Notes: generated from the letters alone by a model not told the origin. A stretch of 64,000 bases of DNA from Clostridiales bacterium (GCA_015243575.1 CP042469.1:4182929-4246928), one strand, 5' to 3'; counted from the first letter of the stretch, positions 15,583 through 24,856 are shown. Numbers and translations: made by a program.

Positions 15583-16869
15583 ATGAATTCACTTTTCATA
15601 AAAAACGCGAAACTCAGAGGGCAAGAGGGCCTAAGTTGTATCCTCATTGAGGACGGAAGCATCAGCCGTATTGGAGAAGGGATTGCAGTGGATGGGCTGG
15701 AGACTGTAGATGCAGGAGGAAATCTGGTAGTTCCGCCTTTCGTTGACCCCCATGTTCATCTGGATGCAGTGCTCTCAGCAGGTGATCTGAGCAGGCCAAA
15801 TAAGTCGGGAACCCTGCTGGAGGCCATCGATATCTGGGGAGAAAGAAAACCCTTCCTGACAAAGGAAATTTTAAAGCAAAATGCGCGGGAAGTGGTCAAC
15901 TGGTATATTGCCAACGGAGTCCTTCGGGTTAGAACGCATGCGGACTGCTCCGACCCTACGCTTGTAACAGTAGAAAGTCTGGTGGAATTAAGAGATGAAG
16001 TTCGCGATCTGATCGATATTCAGGTTGTTGCCTTTCCTCAGGATGGTATCTTTACCAAACCCGATGGTGAAGCGCTGCTGAGAAAAGCACTGGAAATTGG
16101 AGCGGATGTGGTAGGCGGAGCGCCGCATATTGAATATACCAGAGAAGACGGAGTAAGGGATGTAGAGACTGTTTACCGGCTGGCGGAGGAATTCGACAGG
16201 CTCATCGACATCCATATTGATGAGACAGGCGATCCCCATTCCCGGTTCGTCGAGGTAATGGCCAAGGAGAATATCAACAGAGGCTGGCAGGGAAGAGCTG
16301 CTGCCAGCCACACCACAGCAATGCACAACTATAATAACGACTATGCCTTTAAATTACTAGGGATTCTGAAAAAAGCCGATATGAACATGATTACAAATCC
16401 TTTCGACAATTCGGTATTGCAGAACCGAACCGACGGGTATCCCAGAAAGAGGGGGCATACAAGGGTGGATGAGCTGCTTGCAAGAGGAGTTAATGTATGC
16501 ATCGGACACGATTCGATCATGGACCCATGGTATTCCATGGGGAAAGGCAATATGATCGCTGCTGCAAATTTGCTGGCTCATACCGCACACATGAATGGAC
16601 ATGATCAGATTACGACCTTGATGGATATGATTACCGTAAGATCGGCGAGAACACTGAAAATAGAAGATACCTATGGATTGGAGACGGGAAAGCCTGCCGA
16701 TCTTGTGATACTGGATGCCAGAGATGATGCGGAAGCGGTACGATTGACCAGTGAATGTCTGTATGTCATCCGGCGGGGAAAGATCATCAGCAAGACAGAG
16801 CCGGCAGTGAGGACGCTGTTTGTAAAAGAAACGCCGGAAACTGTTGACTTTAAGCTTGGGAAGCGTTGA
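15583..16869 (+). CDS. codA: Cytosine deaminase (amidohydrolase)
   Basis: A 428-residue metal-dependent amidohydrolase. FVDPHVHLDAVLSAG carries the H-x-H metal site, HIDETGDPHSRFVEVMAK the catalytic Glu region, ASHTTAMHNYNN the third histidine and GHDSIMDPWYSMGKGNM the Asp and the typical CodA substrate loop. It deaminates cytosine to uracil and ammonia. The ATG at 15583 follows GGAGGAAGG; an in-frame TTG at 15550 has no ribosome site. It pairs with codB upstream. Confidence 0.92.
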   Translation: MNSLFIKNAKLRGQEGLSCILIEDGSISRIGEGIAVDGLETVDAGGNLVVPPFVDPHVHLDAVLSAGDLSRPNKSGTLLEAIDIWGERKPFLTKEILKQNAREVVNWYIANGVLRVRTHADCSDPTLVTVESLVELRDEVRDLIDIQVVAFPQDGIFTKPDGEALLRKALEIGADVVGGAPHIEYTREDGVRDVETVYRLAEEFDRLIDIHIDETGDPHSRFVEVMAKENINRGWQGRAAASHTTAMHNYNNDYAFKLLGILKKADMNMITNPFDNSVLQNRTDGYPRKRGHTRVDELLARGVNVCIGHDSIMDPWYSMGKGNMIAAANLLAHTAHMNGHDQITTLMDMITVRSARTLKIEDTYGLETGKPADLVILDARDDAEAVRLTSECLYVIRRGKIISKTEPAVRTLFVKETPETVDFKLGKR

Positions 16870-16892
16870 TTTCTTCTGTGCACCTTTCATTT

Positions 16893-16925
16893 AATCAGCG
16901 CTCCTCTAAGGTAGCGCTGATTTAT
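16893..16925 (+). terminator. Probable terminator after codA
   Basis: AATCAGCGCT (16893-16902) pairs with AGCGCTGATT (16913-16922) over a 10-base loop, followed by TATT. The T run is short, so read-through into the LacI-type gene is possible. Confidence 0.55.
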
Positions 16926-17052
16926 TCCCGGCACACATCTTAAGAAACACTTCCATTGGGGAGGGGAGGCTGTATGGGTTCCTCTCCTTTTTGCTTTGAT
17001 TTACCTTAGGAACGTGCAAACGGAATTAATCAGCGCTTCGCTAAGCGTCCTA

Positions 17053-17081
17053 TTTTCATTGGTCAGCGGGTATGCTATACT
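17053..17081 (+). promoter_or_regulatory. Promoter of the LacI-family gene
   Basis: TTTTCA, a 17-bp spacer and TATACT, with an extended -10 element (TGC immediately before TATACT). The copy of the ATGTAAT dyad seen before codB is not found here. Confidence 0.5.
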
Positions 17082-17124
17082 ACAGGCATACAATAATTTG
17101 CTATATAAGCAGGAGGATTCTCCC

Positions 17125-18147
17125 TTGAATATTAAATCCGTAGCAAAAAAGGCCGGCGTTTCTGTTGCCACCGTGTCCCGGGTACTGAATCATCCTGATG
17201 CGGTAGCGCCCGATACAAAGGAACACATTCTCAGTGTCATGGAAAGTCTGGACTACAAGCCAAACTGGATGGCAAGAGGCCTGAAGCTGAACCGAACCGG
17301 AGCAATCGCATTGCTGATCCCTGAAATAACGGACCTTGGTTACATGGAAATTGCCAAAGGGGTAGAGGATGTGGCGCATCAGAAGAGCTATAACATTATG
17401 CTGTGCGCAACGGAAGACGACAAGAACAAAGAAAAGGGATATATTGAGAACTTCATTGACAGAAGAGTAGACGGAATCATACTGGTGTCAACCTATCTAA
17501 AAAAAAGCGATCTAAATTTAATCCGCAAGCAGGATATTCCCGTTGTTTTGATCGGAAAAAACGAGGAGCTTGCTGAGGAAAATCTTGTTTACACAGATTA
17601 CCGAGCAGCAGCAGCTGAGGCTACCAGGCACATGATTGAAATCGGCCACAGCCGAATTGGCGTGATCTATGGCAGCCGACCAAAGCTTGAAAACGAGCAT
17701 AAGCTGGAAGGGTTTCGGAAAACCATGGAGGATGAAGGGCTGACCTGTCCCGCTGAATATTTCCTGGCTGAGGAGAACAGTTTGGAAGGGGGGTTCCTTG
17801 CGGCAAGCAGGCTGCTCAATTTGGAACAAAGACCCCAGGCGATCTTCGTGACTTCTGACATCATGGCCATCGGAGCTATGGAAAAAATGAAACAATCTGG
17901 ATTGAGGATCCCAGAGGATATTGCCGTAGTGGGCTTTGACAATCTCAAAATATCAGGATATCTGGAACCAAAGCTTACCACTGTAACAAAACCTATGTAT
18001 CGTATGGGGTTAATTGCAGCCAGATTGCTTTTTGATATTATGGAAGAATCGCAAGAGGATGCGCAGCCGCAGGAAATACTGATTCAGTCAAAACTGAAGG
18101 TCAGAAAATCATGCGGACATAAGGACAGGGTTAAAGAAATATTCTGA
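17125..18147 (+). CDS. LacI-family transcriptional regulator
   Basis: A 340-residue regulator. The N-terminal helix-turn-helix reads IKSVAKKAGVSVATVSRVLN, followed by the hinge helix and a periplasmic-binding-like sensor domain (IGVIYGSRP, AIFVTSDIMAIGAM, VAVVGFDNLKISGYLEP). The start is the TTG at 17125 with AGGAGG 8 bases upstream, which gives a conventional LacI N-terminus; the longer reading frame beginning at 16996 would place 43 unrelated residues in front and overlap the promoter. Standing between the cytosine genes and the PreA-like gene, it probably controls one or both. The effector is unknown. Confidence 0.88.
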   Translation: MNIKSVAKKAGVSVATVSRVLNHPDAVAPDTKEHILSVMESLDYKPNWMARGLKLNRTGAIALLIPEITDLGYMEIAKGVEDVAHQKSYNIMLCATEDDKNKEKGYIENFIDRRVDGIILVSTYLKKSDLNLIRKQDIPVVLIGKNEELAEENLVYTDYRAAAAEATRHMIEIGHSRIGVIYGSRPKLENEHKLEGFRKTMEDEGLTCPAEYFLAEENSLEGGFLAASRLLNLEQRPQAIFVTSDIMAIGAMEKMKQSGLRIPEDIAVVGFDNLKISGYLEPKLTTVTKPMYRMGLIAARLLFDIMEESQEDAQPQEILIQSKLKVRKSCGHKDRVKEIF

Positions 18148-18166
18148 TGAAAAGGAGGTAGGGACG

Positions 18167-19288
18167 ATGTCACACACACTTGCTGTGGATTTTATGGGTT
18201 TAAAGCTGAAAAATCCCATTATTGTCGCCGCCGGCCCGTGGGCAAGAAACGGCGATATGATTCGAAATGCTATTCTTGCAGGAGCGGGAGCAGTAGTAAC
18301 GGAAACCATCGTCAATGAAGTAAACATTGATGTAAGACCCAGAGTTGCCTACCGAAACAACGGGGTGCAGAATATCAGACTTTATAGTGATATTTTGCTG
18401 GAGGAATGGGAGCGGGAGATTGATACGGCTAAAAGCAACGGCGGGATCGTGATTGCCAGCATCTGTGCCCAAACTTCCTCTGAAATCAGCTATATTGCAG
18501 GTAAAATGGAAAAGATCGGCGCCGATGCTATCGAGCTTGGGCTGGCTTCACCTATGGGAGAGGGGCTGGAGGTCATGGCGGCAAGTTCAGAACGTATTTA
18601 CGAAATGACTAGAAAAGTTGTGGGCTGTGTTGACATTCCGGTTATGGTAAAGCTGTCCCAGAACGTCACCAATATGTCGAAGGTAGCCTGTGCGGTGGAA
18701 AGGGCAGGCGGGAGTGCCATCAGCGCCATCGATACAGTGCGATGTATTCTGGGCGTGAATATCAAGGAACGGAAGCCCTATCTTCCTACCTACGGAGGAT
18801 ATTCGGGAAGTCCCATTCGACCGCTGGGTCTGGCATCGGTGGCAACCATTGCGCAAAGCACCAAGCTGCCGGTTTGCGGAATTGGGGGAATTGAAAGTTA
18901 TGAACATATTTTGGAGTACATGATGTTGGGTGCGTCCGCAATCCAAATTGGAACGGCGCTGATGCTGAACGGCTTCGGTCATATCGAACGGATCAAAAAT
19001 GATCTCGAGGACTGGATGGAGTCCAACGACGTCCAGAGTTTTGCTGAAATTCGGGGGTCAGCTCTGGGCGGAATTAAATCCTTCGACGAGATTCAGGTCG
19101 AACCGAAAATTTCTCATCTGAAAGATCACTGCGGCAGTCAGGACTGCTATAAGTGTATCTCTGCGTGTATTTACGGAGCGCTTTCCAAAGCTTCCGGCGA
19201 TGTATCCGTCAGCTCAGACCTGTGCAGAGGCTGCGGCCTATGCAGCGATATCTGTCCGGAACAGAATCTGGAACTTATTTGGCCTTAA
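18167..19288 (+). CDS. PreA/dihydroorotate-dehydrogenase-like flavoprotein with two C-terminal [4Fe-4S] motifs
   Basis: A 373-residue protein with a DHOD-type TIM barrel (NPIIVAAGPWARNGDMIRNA, GIGGIESYEHILEYMMLGA, AIQIGTAL for FMN phosphate) and a ferredoxin tail (C-x4-C-x2-C-x3-C, then CRGCGLCSDICPE). This layout resembles PreA, the catalytic part of bacterial dihydropyrimidine dehydrogenase. The active-site block that reads N-x-S-C-P in those enzymes reads ELGLASPM here, so the catalytic cysteine is replaced by serine. No PreT partner is present. Following codBA and the LacI regulator by 20 bp, reduction of uracil or another pyrimidine is plausible but unproven. Confidence 0.75.
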   Translation: MSHTLAVDFMGLKLKNPIIVAAGPWARNGDMIRNAILAGAGAVVTETIVNEVNIDVRPRVAYRNNGVQNIRLYSDILLEEWEREIDTAKSNGGIVIASICAQTSSEISYIAGKMEKIGADAIELGLASPMGEGLEVMAASSERIYEMTRKVVGCVDIPVMVKLSQNVTNMSKVACAVERAGGSAISAIDTVRCILGVNIKERKPYLPTYGGYSGSPIRPLGLASVATIAQSTKLPVCGIGGIESYEHILEYMMLGASAIQIGTALMLNGFGHIERIKNDLEDWMESNDVQSFAEIRGSALGGIKSFDEIQVEPKISHLKDHCGSQDCYKCISACIYGALSKASGDVSVSSDLCRGCGLCSDICPEQNLELIWP

Positions 19289-19294
19289 ATAGCC

Positions 19295-19323
19295 TTGTAC
19301 ATTGTTAAGAATTGGTTTAAAAT
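19295..19323 (+). promoter_or_regulatory. Promoter of the large SLH protein gene
   Basis: TTGTAC (19295-19300), a 17-bp spacer and TAAAAT (19318-19323), about 40 bp before the start codon. Confidence 0.55.
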
Positions 19324-19364
19324 GGTAAATAAGTGTATCATTATTAAAATCAAGGAGGAATTGT

Positions 19365-22300
19365 ATGAGGGCAAAGAAGAGGATTTCTGTGTTTTTAACA
19401 GTATGCTTAATCATGACGATGCTGCCCGTTTTTTCTTTCGGTGCAGAAGCATCCAATCAGAAAGGCATGTTGTCCGGAACAGAATTGACTGACATTACCG
19501 GGCATTGGGCAGCCAAGGCAATTACACGGTGGGTAGATTTTGGGATTGTCAAGGGAGACTCCCGCGGATTTCGTCCCGATGCAGCCATCACTAGAGCAGA
19601 ACTGGCAGTAATACTAGAACGGCTTATGGGATATCAGAAAAGGGCGGAGAATCGCTTTTCTGATGTGAACGCAGGTGACTGGTTTGCTGACTCTATGCTG
19701 AAGGCTCAAGCTGCCGGTATACTAACCGGCGATGGAAACGGACATGCCATGCCTTCCTCCAATGTAACAAGAGAGCAAGCTGCGGTCATGCTGTTCCGGG
19801 CATTTGGAACAGAGGCTGCATCTGCTGAGAAAACTTCATTTGTTGATGCGGGCAGTATTTCCTCTTGGGCCAGAAACGCTGTATTTGGACTGGAGGCCTG
19901 CAAGTTTATAGGTGGTATGGCAGATGGGAGCTTTCAGCCGAAAGCTGACATTACGAGAGCTCAGTTTGTTACTATGATTGATAATGCCATTAGCACTTAC
20001 TACAACAAACCTGGTACCTATACCGATACAGTGTCACCCTCTGGGGTTCAGAGTATCGCTGTGATCAATTCCGATGGAGTAAAACTAAAAGGATTGGCCA
20101 TAAAAGGTGACCTGATTCTTGCCGAGGGTATCGGGGAAGGGTCAGTAACCCTTGATGCAGTTCACGTTGACGGGAGATTAATCGCCCGGGGCGGTGGGGA
20201 AAACTCCGTTCATATCATCAACGGAAGTCAGGTAAATGGAAAAGTAATTGTGGAGCGTACTGACGGTGCGGTTCGTATCGTATCAGAAGGTGTAACCATT
20301 GCAACCCTTAATGCAAATACCGCAGTCATTCTGGAGGGAAGCTTCACCGACGTTGCAGTCTCAGACGGAGCGGAAGTTGAGGTCAGAGGTGAGGTGAAAA
20401 CTCTGACTGTAGAAGCAAAGGCAGCGGTCAGCGTCACAGAGAAAGGTGTTGTGAACACCCTTTCCGTTGATAAAAATGCAGGCAGTACTTCCCTTAATCT
20501 TTCCGGAACGATTGGAACCATTTCTGCAGCAGCGCCGGATTTGAAGATAAAAATCGGAGATACGGCCAAGATTAAGAAAATTGATCTGGCGAAATCTGCC
20601 GAGGGAGCGGAGCTCACTCTTGGCAAAAATGCAGAAGTTGCAGTGCTGAACACCGATGCAGCAGTTACCCTGTCGGGGAATGGGAAACCGGGAACCGTTA
20701 CCGGTGCGGGTAAGGTTAAAACGAAAGAACCCACTGTTAGCGGCGGTGGCGGCGGTGGTGGCCCCACGGGAGGAAATACCGGAGGGCAGTCCGACACGGT
20801 GAAACCTTCGTTGACGTCGGGTCCGGCAGTACAGATCGGTGAAAATCAGGCTTCAATAACCTTTCACTCCAGCGAGGCTGGAAGCTATTATTACAAAGTG
20901 GTGGATCATAATGTCAGTGAACCAGCGATCAGTACATCTGCGGAAGGGACTGCTTTCACTACGTTGACAACTGCCATTACGGTTTCTATCGAAACGGTTC
21001 CAAAAGACATCTATATCAAAGTAAAGGATGGCGCCGGCAATGTAAGTGATTCCCTTTGCATGGTTGTACCGGGAAGACAGCTTGCTCCTACCGGACTGGA
21101 AGGAATCGCTCCTACTAGCTATATGGCGGACAACGGCAGAATTACTGGAGTCGATACCCTGATGGAATACAAGCAATCCTCAGACTCTGAAGCCGCATAC
21201 AGAGCCATCGAAGGAAACAGCCTTGAAAAGCTGATGCCGGGCGAATATGATGTGCGGTATCGCCAAAAGGCTAATTATTTCGCAGGCGCCCCGGCACTGG
21301 TGACTGTTCCGGAAGCCGAGATGTATTATATCGTTGGAATTGTAAGTGACTACCTCTTTCCGGACAGCTTTGGCAGAAACAGTATCAATGTGTACACGGA
21401 ATGGGGGGCGCTTCATGCTTTTTCACTTATTCATAATTACCCGTACGAAGTGAACGTAACGAAAGGCCAAATCATTACCTGTGTGGTCAATACGGACGAT
21501 GAAATTGAGTTCATCGCGCCTGCGCAGAATGATTGGATCTGCAATAACGCCGGGATTTCAAAGGAAAGCGACGGATGGAAGCTGTTGGCCGGTGATAAAG
21601 AATACGAGATTCTGGAAGATGCGGTGGTCTTCTCTTACGATGGAGGGCTTCCGGGAACAGTTGGGTGTAATTACAATATTAGCAGCACAGAGTACCTTCG
21701 ATACAATTGTGCTCCTTCCGAACCTGTCAGTTATTTTATTAAGGAAAATGCTGCATTCGCCCTTTTGGTTCCCTCTGAAGTGGTAGTTGATGCGCCTAAG
21801 GGCCTTAAGGGAATCGCACCTACGACCGCTCATGGATCGGATGGAAAAATCACGGGTGTTAACGATACCATGAAATATAGGGCTGCGGCGGATGAGGATT
21901 ATCAGCTGGTAGAAAACGGAGCCAAAGCGATTGAGGGGCTGAAGGTTGGTGCTTATTATGTCCGCTATGCAGCAACAGGCGAATCTCCAGCAGGACCGGA
22001 TCAGCAGGTAGAGATTCCACAATATATCGCTTTGAATCAATATGGATTGGTTACAATAGTAGGTGATTTCTGGAATTTCAAGCTTCTTTTGGCAAGCGGA
22101 AACACGAAAGTCCTCGCGGACGAAGATGGCGAGGCGGAACTGAAAGCCGGGCAGATCATTGCGTATGGTATAAGCGAGGACGGATCTGACTGGTTGATAG
22201 ATGATTCTGATGAGCCCATTGTATCCTTTCTATCCAAGGACATTATCATTAACGATGATGGAATGACGCTGACTGACGGAAATACCATATATGATATTGA

Positions 22301-22985
22301 AGATGACGTGGTTGTATTTACCTACACTGGTTCGGATCCGGGAAACGGCGACAATGACTATGGCGTCGGCAAGATTAAATCCGTAAAATCCAGTATCAAT
22401 GGTGATGCTTCCGATTTTCCATTCATAATCTACCTCAACGAAGACGAAAAGATAGCTGCCATGTTAATCAGTGAGAGCTTCATAGTTGATGAAGAGGAAT
22501 CGGAGGTATACGGCGTATTTAATACGAGGGAGAGAATAAAGGCTGATGGTGTCACAGTTTATAGTTTCACGGGATTCATTGACGGAGCTCCATTTACAAA
22601 GAATACTAATAATACTGGTGCTGAATTCAATGGCAGAGCGGGAGTATTCGGAGTCTATAAGATCACAGTAGATGTCAACGACGTTATTAAAGGTGTTACG
22701 GCGCTGGACGCTGCTCCGGTTATTTCTGGAGTAAAAACAAGCGGAATCGTCGCAGCTAATAAGGCTGTCAGTTACATCTACTCTGACGCAGCTGTAATCC
22801 AAGCAGGATCAGTAGGTTACATTATTGCTGATAACGCGGTAGTTTACAAGTATAATGCGGATAAAGGTACGTTTTCGGTAGATAGGCTATCCAACTTGAG
22901 TAAGGGATGTATTGTAAGTCTCTATGATACAAAGGGTGCTGATGCTGATGGTATATCGACTGTAGTAATCTATATGGAGAACTAA
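19365..22985 (+). CDS. Large SLH-domain surface protein with repeated C-terminal modules
   Basis: A 1206-residue secreted protein. A Sec signal peptide (RISVFLTVCLIMTMLPVFSF) precedes three SLH domains (about residues 41-215: ITGHWAAKAI, VNAGDWFADS, SSWARNAVFG blocks). About 230-455 is valine/glycine-rich sequence that looks like a beta-helix, ending in a glycine linker. After this, two homologous units begin with LAPTGLEGIAPTS and DAPKGLKGIAPTT; each contains an ITGV-x-(D/N)TM-x-Y motif and is followed by a further beta-rich stretch. Anchoring to the wall polymer by SLH is well established; the ligand or role is unknown. The ATG at 19365 has AAGGAGGAA upstream. It stands alone behind its own promoter. 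Confidence 0.88.
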   Translation: MRAKKRISVFLTVCLIMTMLPVFSFGAEASNQKGMLSGTELTDITGHWAAKAITRWVDFGIVKGDSRGFRPDAAITRAELAVILERLMGYQKRAENRFSDVNAGDWFADSMLKAQAAGILTGDGNGHAMPSSNVTREQAAVMLFRAFGTEAASAEKTSFVDAGSISSWARNAVFGLEACKFIGGMADGSFQPKADITRAQFVTMIDNAISTYYNKPGTYTDTVSPSGVQSIAVINSDGVKLKGLAIKGDLILAEGIGEGSVTLDAVHVDGRLIARGGGENSVHIINGSQVNGKVIVERTDGAVRIVSEGVTIATLNANTAVILEGSFTDVAVSDGAEVEVRGEVKTLTVEAKAAVSVTEKGVVNTLSVDKNAGSTSLNLSGTIGTISAAAPDLKIKIGDTAKIKKIDLAKSAEGAELTLGKNAEVAVLNTDAAVTLSGNGKPGTVTGAGKVKTKEPTVSGGGGGGGPTGGNTGGQSDTVKPSLTSGPAVQIGENQASITFHSSEAGSYYYKVVDHNVSEPAISTSAEGTAFTTLTTAITVSIETVPKDIYIKVKDGAGNVSDSLCMVVPGRQLAPTGLEGIAPTSYMADNGRITGVDTLMEYKQSSDSEAAYRAIEGNSLEKLMPGEYDVRYRQKANYFAGAPALVTVPEAEMYYIVGIVSDYLFPDSFGRNSINVYTEWGALHAFSLIHNYPYEVNVTKGQIITCVVNTDDEIEFIAPAQNDWICNNAGISKESDGWKLLAGDKEYEILEDAVVFSYDGGLPGTVGCNYNISSTEYLRYNCAPSEPVSYFIKENAAFALLVPSEVVVDAPKGLKGIAPTTAHGSDGKITGVNDTMKYRAAADEDYQLVENGAKAIEGLKVGAYYVRYAATGESPAGPDQQVEIPQYIALNQYGLVTIVGDFWNFKLLLASGNTKVLADEDGEAELKAGQIIAYGISEDGSDWLIDDSDEPIVSFLSKDIIINDDGMTLTDGNTIYDIEDDVVVFTYTGSDPGNGDNDYGVGKIKSVKSSINGDASDFPFIIYLNEDEKIAAMLISESFIVDEEESEVYGVFNTRERIKADGVTVYSFTGFIDGAPFTKNTNNTGAEFNGRAGVFGVYKITVDVNDVIKGVTALDAAPVISGVKTSGIVAANKAVSYIYSDAAVIQAGSVGYIIADNAVVYKYNADKGTFSVDRLSNLSKGCIVSLYDTKGADADGISTVVIYMEN

Positions 22986-23006
22986 TCACAATAAGTTAAT
23001 GTTTTT

Positions 23007-23035
23007 GAAGGGCAGAGCGATCTGTCCTTCGTTTT
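23007..23035 (+). terminator. Terminator of the SLH protein gene
   Basis: GAAGGGCAGA (23007-23016) pairs with TCTGTCCTTC (23021-23030), one G-U pair, a GCGA loop, then GTTTTG. Confidence 0.7.
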
Positions 23036-23129
23036 GCTGTATGAGATTAAACGACAGCATGTACAAAGATCGCACAGCATTTACGAAGAGAATCATGATA
23101 GGATAAACGGCCGGTTAAGATGAACAGTG

Positions 23130-23158
23130 GTGACAACTGCGCGGGCATTGTATATAAT
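23130..23158 (+). promoter_or_regulatory. sigma-A promoter of the sigma-54 activator gene
   Basis: GTGACA, a 17-bp spacer and a perfect TATAAT at 23153-23158, about 30 bp before the ATG. Confidence 0.6.
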
Positions 23159-23188
23159 TGAGACGATAAAGGAAAGCAGGGGAGCGTT

Positions 23189-24739
23189 ATGGAACAAGAA
23201 AAGGATTTAATTCAAAGCCAGCAGGATGAAAATCTCGTATTGAAAGCTGAAAACCTTACACTGGAAACTGAGAATCTGGCACTGCAAGATGAGAACCTCG
23301 CGCTGAAGCTCGAAATCGAGGAAATCAACACGGAACTCGAACATCTCAAGCTGGAAAAAATGACAGCGTTGGTTCTGGGTGATGCCATTGATGATGGGAT
23401 CTGTATCGTAAATGCCAATGGTTTTGTGACCAATATCAATCGCTGTTATACAGAAATTACCGAGATCACAGAAGAAGAAATCGTAGGGAAGTCCATTGAG
23501 GAGCTGCTGGAAAAAAAATATTTTTCCGAAGCGGTATCTCTTGAGGTACTCAAGACAAAGAGAAAGGTTTCTGCTCTTTCGACTATTTATCGGAATGACA
23601 AGAAGGTTCTAATTGTCGGCATTCCATTTTTTGACTCCAATCACGAAGTTCTTAAGGTCATTACTGTTATGAGAAATATGACAGAGCTGATCCGCTTAAA
23701 AGAGGATCTGGAGAACTCAGAAATTAAGAAACGCCAATATAAAGAGGAACTGAAGTCCCTGAAGAGGGAGCGGGCAGAAAACGGGTTTCTGGGAAGTGAT
23801 CCAACCATTCTGCGTGTGAAAGAGCTCATTCAATATGTTGCCCAGACAGATGCCACTGTACTGATTACAGGGGAAACCGGCTCAGGGAAGGAAGTGGTTG
23901 CCCGTGAAATCTTCAAACAGAGCAAGCGGAAGAATGGCCCTTATGTCAAAGTCAATTGCTCTGCTATTCCCGAAAATCTTTTGGAATCAGAACTATTCGG
24001 GTATGTAAAGGGTGCATTTACTGGTGCTGACAAGAAGGACAAGAAAGGGCTATTTGAGACAGCCAATCACGGGACGATTTTACTGGATGAAATCAGCGAG
24101 ATGCCGCTGAAGCTTCAAACCAAGCTCCTGCGGGTACTCCAGGAAAGAGAACTGATCAGAGTAGGCGGAACAGAGAGCATCAAGATCGATACAAGAGTCA
24201 TTGCCTCTACTAATAAAAGTTTGGAGGAGATGGTGAAAAACAATACCTTTCGAGCCGACCTCTATTATCGGTTGAACGTATTTCCAATTGCGCTCCCTTC
24301 CCTGAGGGAACGGAGGAATGATATCCCGGAGATCGCTTCTGGCTTCCTCGCCAAATTTAACCGCTTCTATGAAAAAAATAAGGAATTTGCAGGTCAGGCA
24401 ATTGAGGCGCTGACAGAATATGAGTGGCCTGGAAACGTGCGGGAATTGGAGAACATTGTGGAGAGGATCGTGATTATCTCCTCCAATCGGATCCTGGGCA
24501 GAGAGGATGTTGAAAGAATTATTTATATGGGTGAAAAAAAGCCCAATATTGTAGAGACCAGAAGTATCAGCAGGGTCGGGCTGAAACAGGCTGTACAGAA
24601 CTATGAAAAAGAGATCCTTGAGCGGGTTTTGAAAGAGTATGGCAACTCTTACGCTGCCGCTGATGTTCTGAAAACCACACAGCCGACCATCGTTAGAAAG
24701 GCACAGGCTTTGGGTATCCCCCTCAGGAGAAAAACGTAG
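23189..24739 (+). CDS. PAS-containing sigma-54-dependent activator (enhancer-binding protein)
   Basis: A 516-residue protein. Residues about 1-55 are a regular coiled coil with ENL/ALQDEN heptads. About 60-180 is a PAS sensor domain (AIDDGICIVNANGFVTNINR). About 205-440 is the AAA+ sigma-54 interaction domain with Walker A GETGSGKE, GAFTGADKKD (the sigma-54 contact loop), Walker B TILLDEISEMP and the arginine-finger region. The C-terminus holds a Fis/TyrR-like helix-turn-helix (YAAADVLKTTQPTIVRKA). There is no receiver domain, so activation probably depends on a ligand of the PAS domain. It lies directly upstream of a -24/-12 promoter and catabolic operon that it very likely controls. Confidence 0.93.
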   Translation: MEQEKDLIQSQQDENLVLKAENLTLETENLALQDENLALKLEIEEINTELEHLKLEKMTALVLGDAIDDGICIVNANGFVTNINRCYTEITEITEEEIVGKSIEELLEKKYFSEAVSLEVLKTKRKVSALSTIYRNDKKVLIVGIPFFDSNHEVLKVITVMRNMTELIRLKEDLENSEIKKRQYKEELKSLKRERAENGFLGSDPTILRVKELIQYVAQTDATVLITGETGSGKEVVAREIFKQSKRKNGPYVKVNCSAIPENLLESELFGYVKGAFTGADKKDKKGLFETANHGTILLDEISEMPLKLQTKLLRVLQERELIRVGGTESIKIDTRVIASTNKSLEEMVKNNTFRADLYYRLNVFPIALPSLRERRNDIPEIASGFLAKFNRFYEKNKEFAGQAIEALTEYEWPGNVRELENIVERIVIISSNRILGREDVERIIYMGEKKPNIVETRSISRVGLKQAVQNYEKEILERVLKEYGNSYAAADVLKTTQPTIVRKAQALGIPLRRKT

Positions 24740-24748
24740 AGCAAGCAC

Positions 24749-24856
24749 GATGCGAAAATGTATTGTGACAATACGAAAACGTATTAATGTTGAAATTTGC
24801 CCTGTTTTGAGGCGTTATTTCATAGGTATTTTTATATTTTAATACAAAAACGTATT
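24749..24856. promoter_or_regulatory. Cluster of three AATACG-AAAA-CGTATT dyads, probable activator binding sites
   Basis: Site B (24770-24785) is AATACGAAAACGTATT, a perfect 6-bp inverted repeat around AAAA. Site C (24841-24856) differs at one base. Site A (24749-24764, GATGCGAAAATGTATT) matches at 13 of 16. A and B start 21 bp apart (two helical turns), B and C 71 bp. They lie about 155-275 bp before the -24 box at 25009, the usual range for enhancer sites of sigma-54 activators. Confidence 0.65.

Noticed and set aside
16996-17124. Longer N-terminus for the LacI-family regulator
   Set aside because: It covers the predicted promoter and adds residues foreign to the family; the TTG at 17125 has an ideal AGGAGG.
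20228-20797. Proline-rich 189-residue minus-strand frame
   Set aside because: Antisense of the Val/Gly-rich part of the large SLH protein; composition is explained by the + strand codons.
24080-24748. 222-residue minus-strand frame
   Set aside because: Shadow of the AAA+ domain of the sigma-54 activator.
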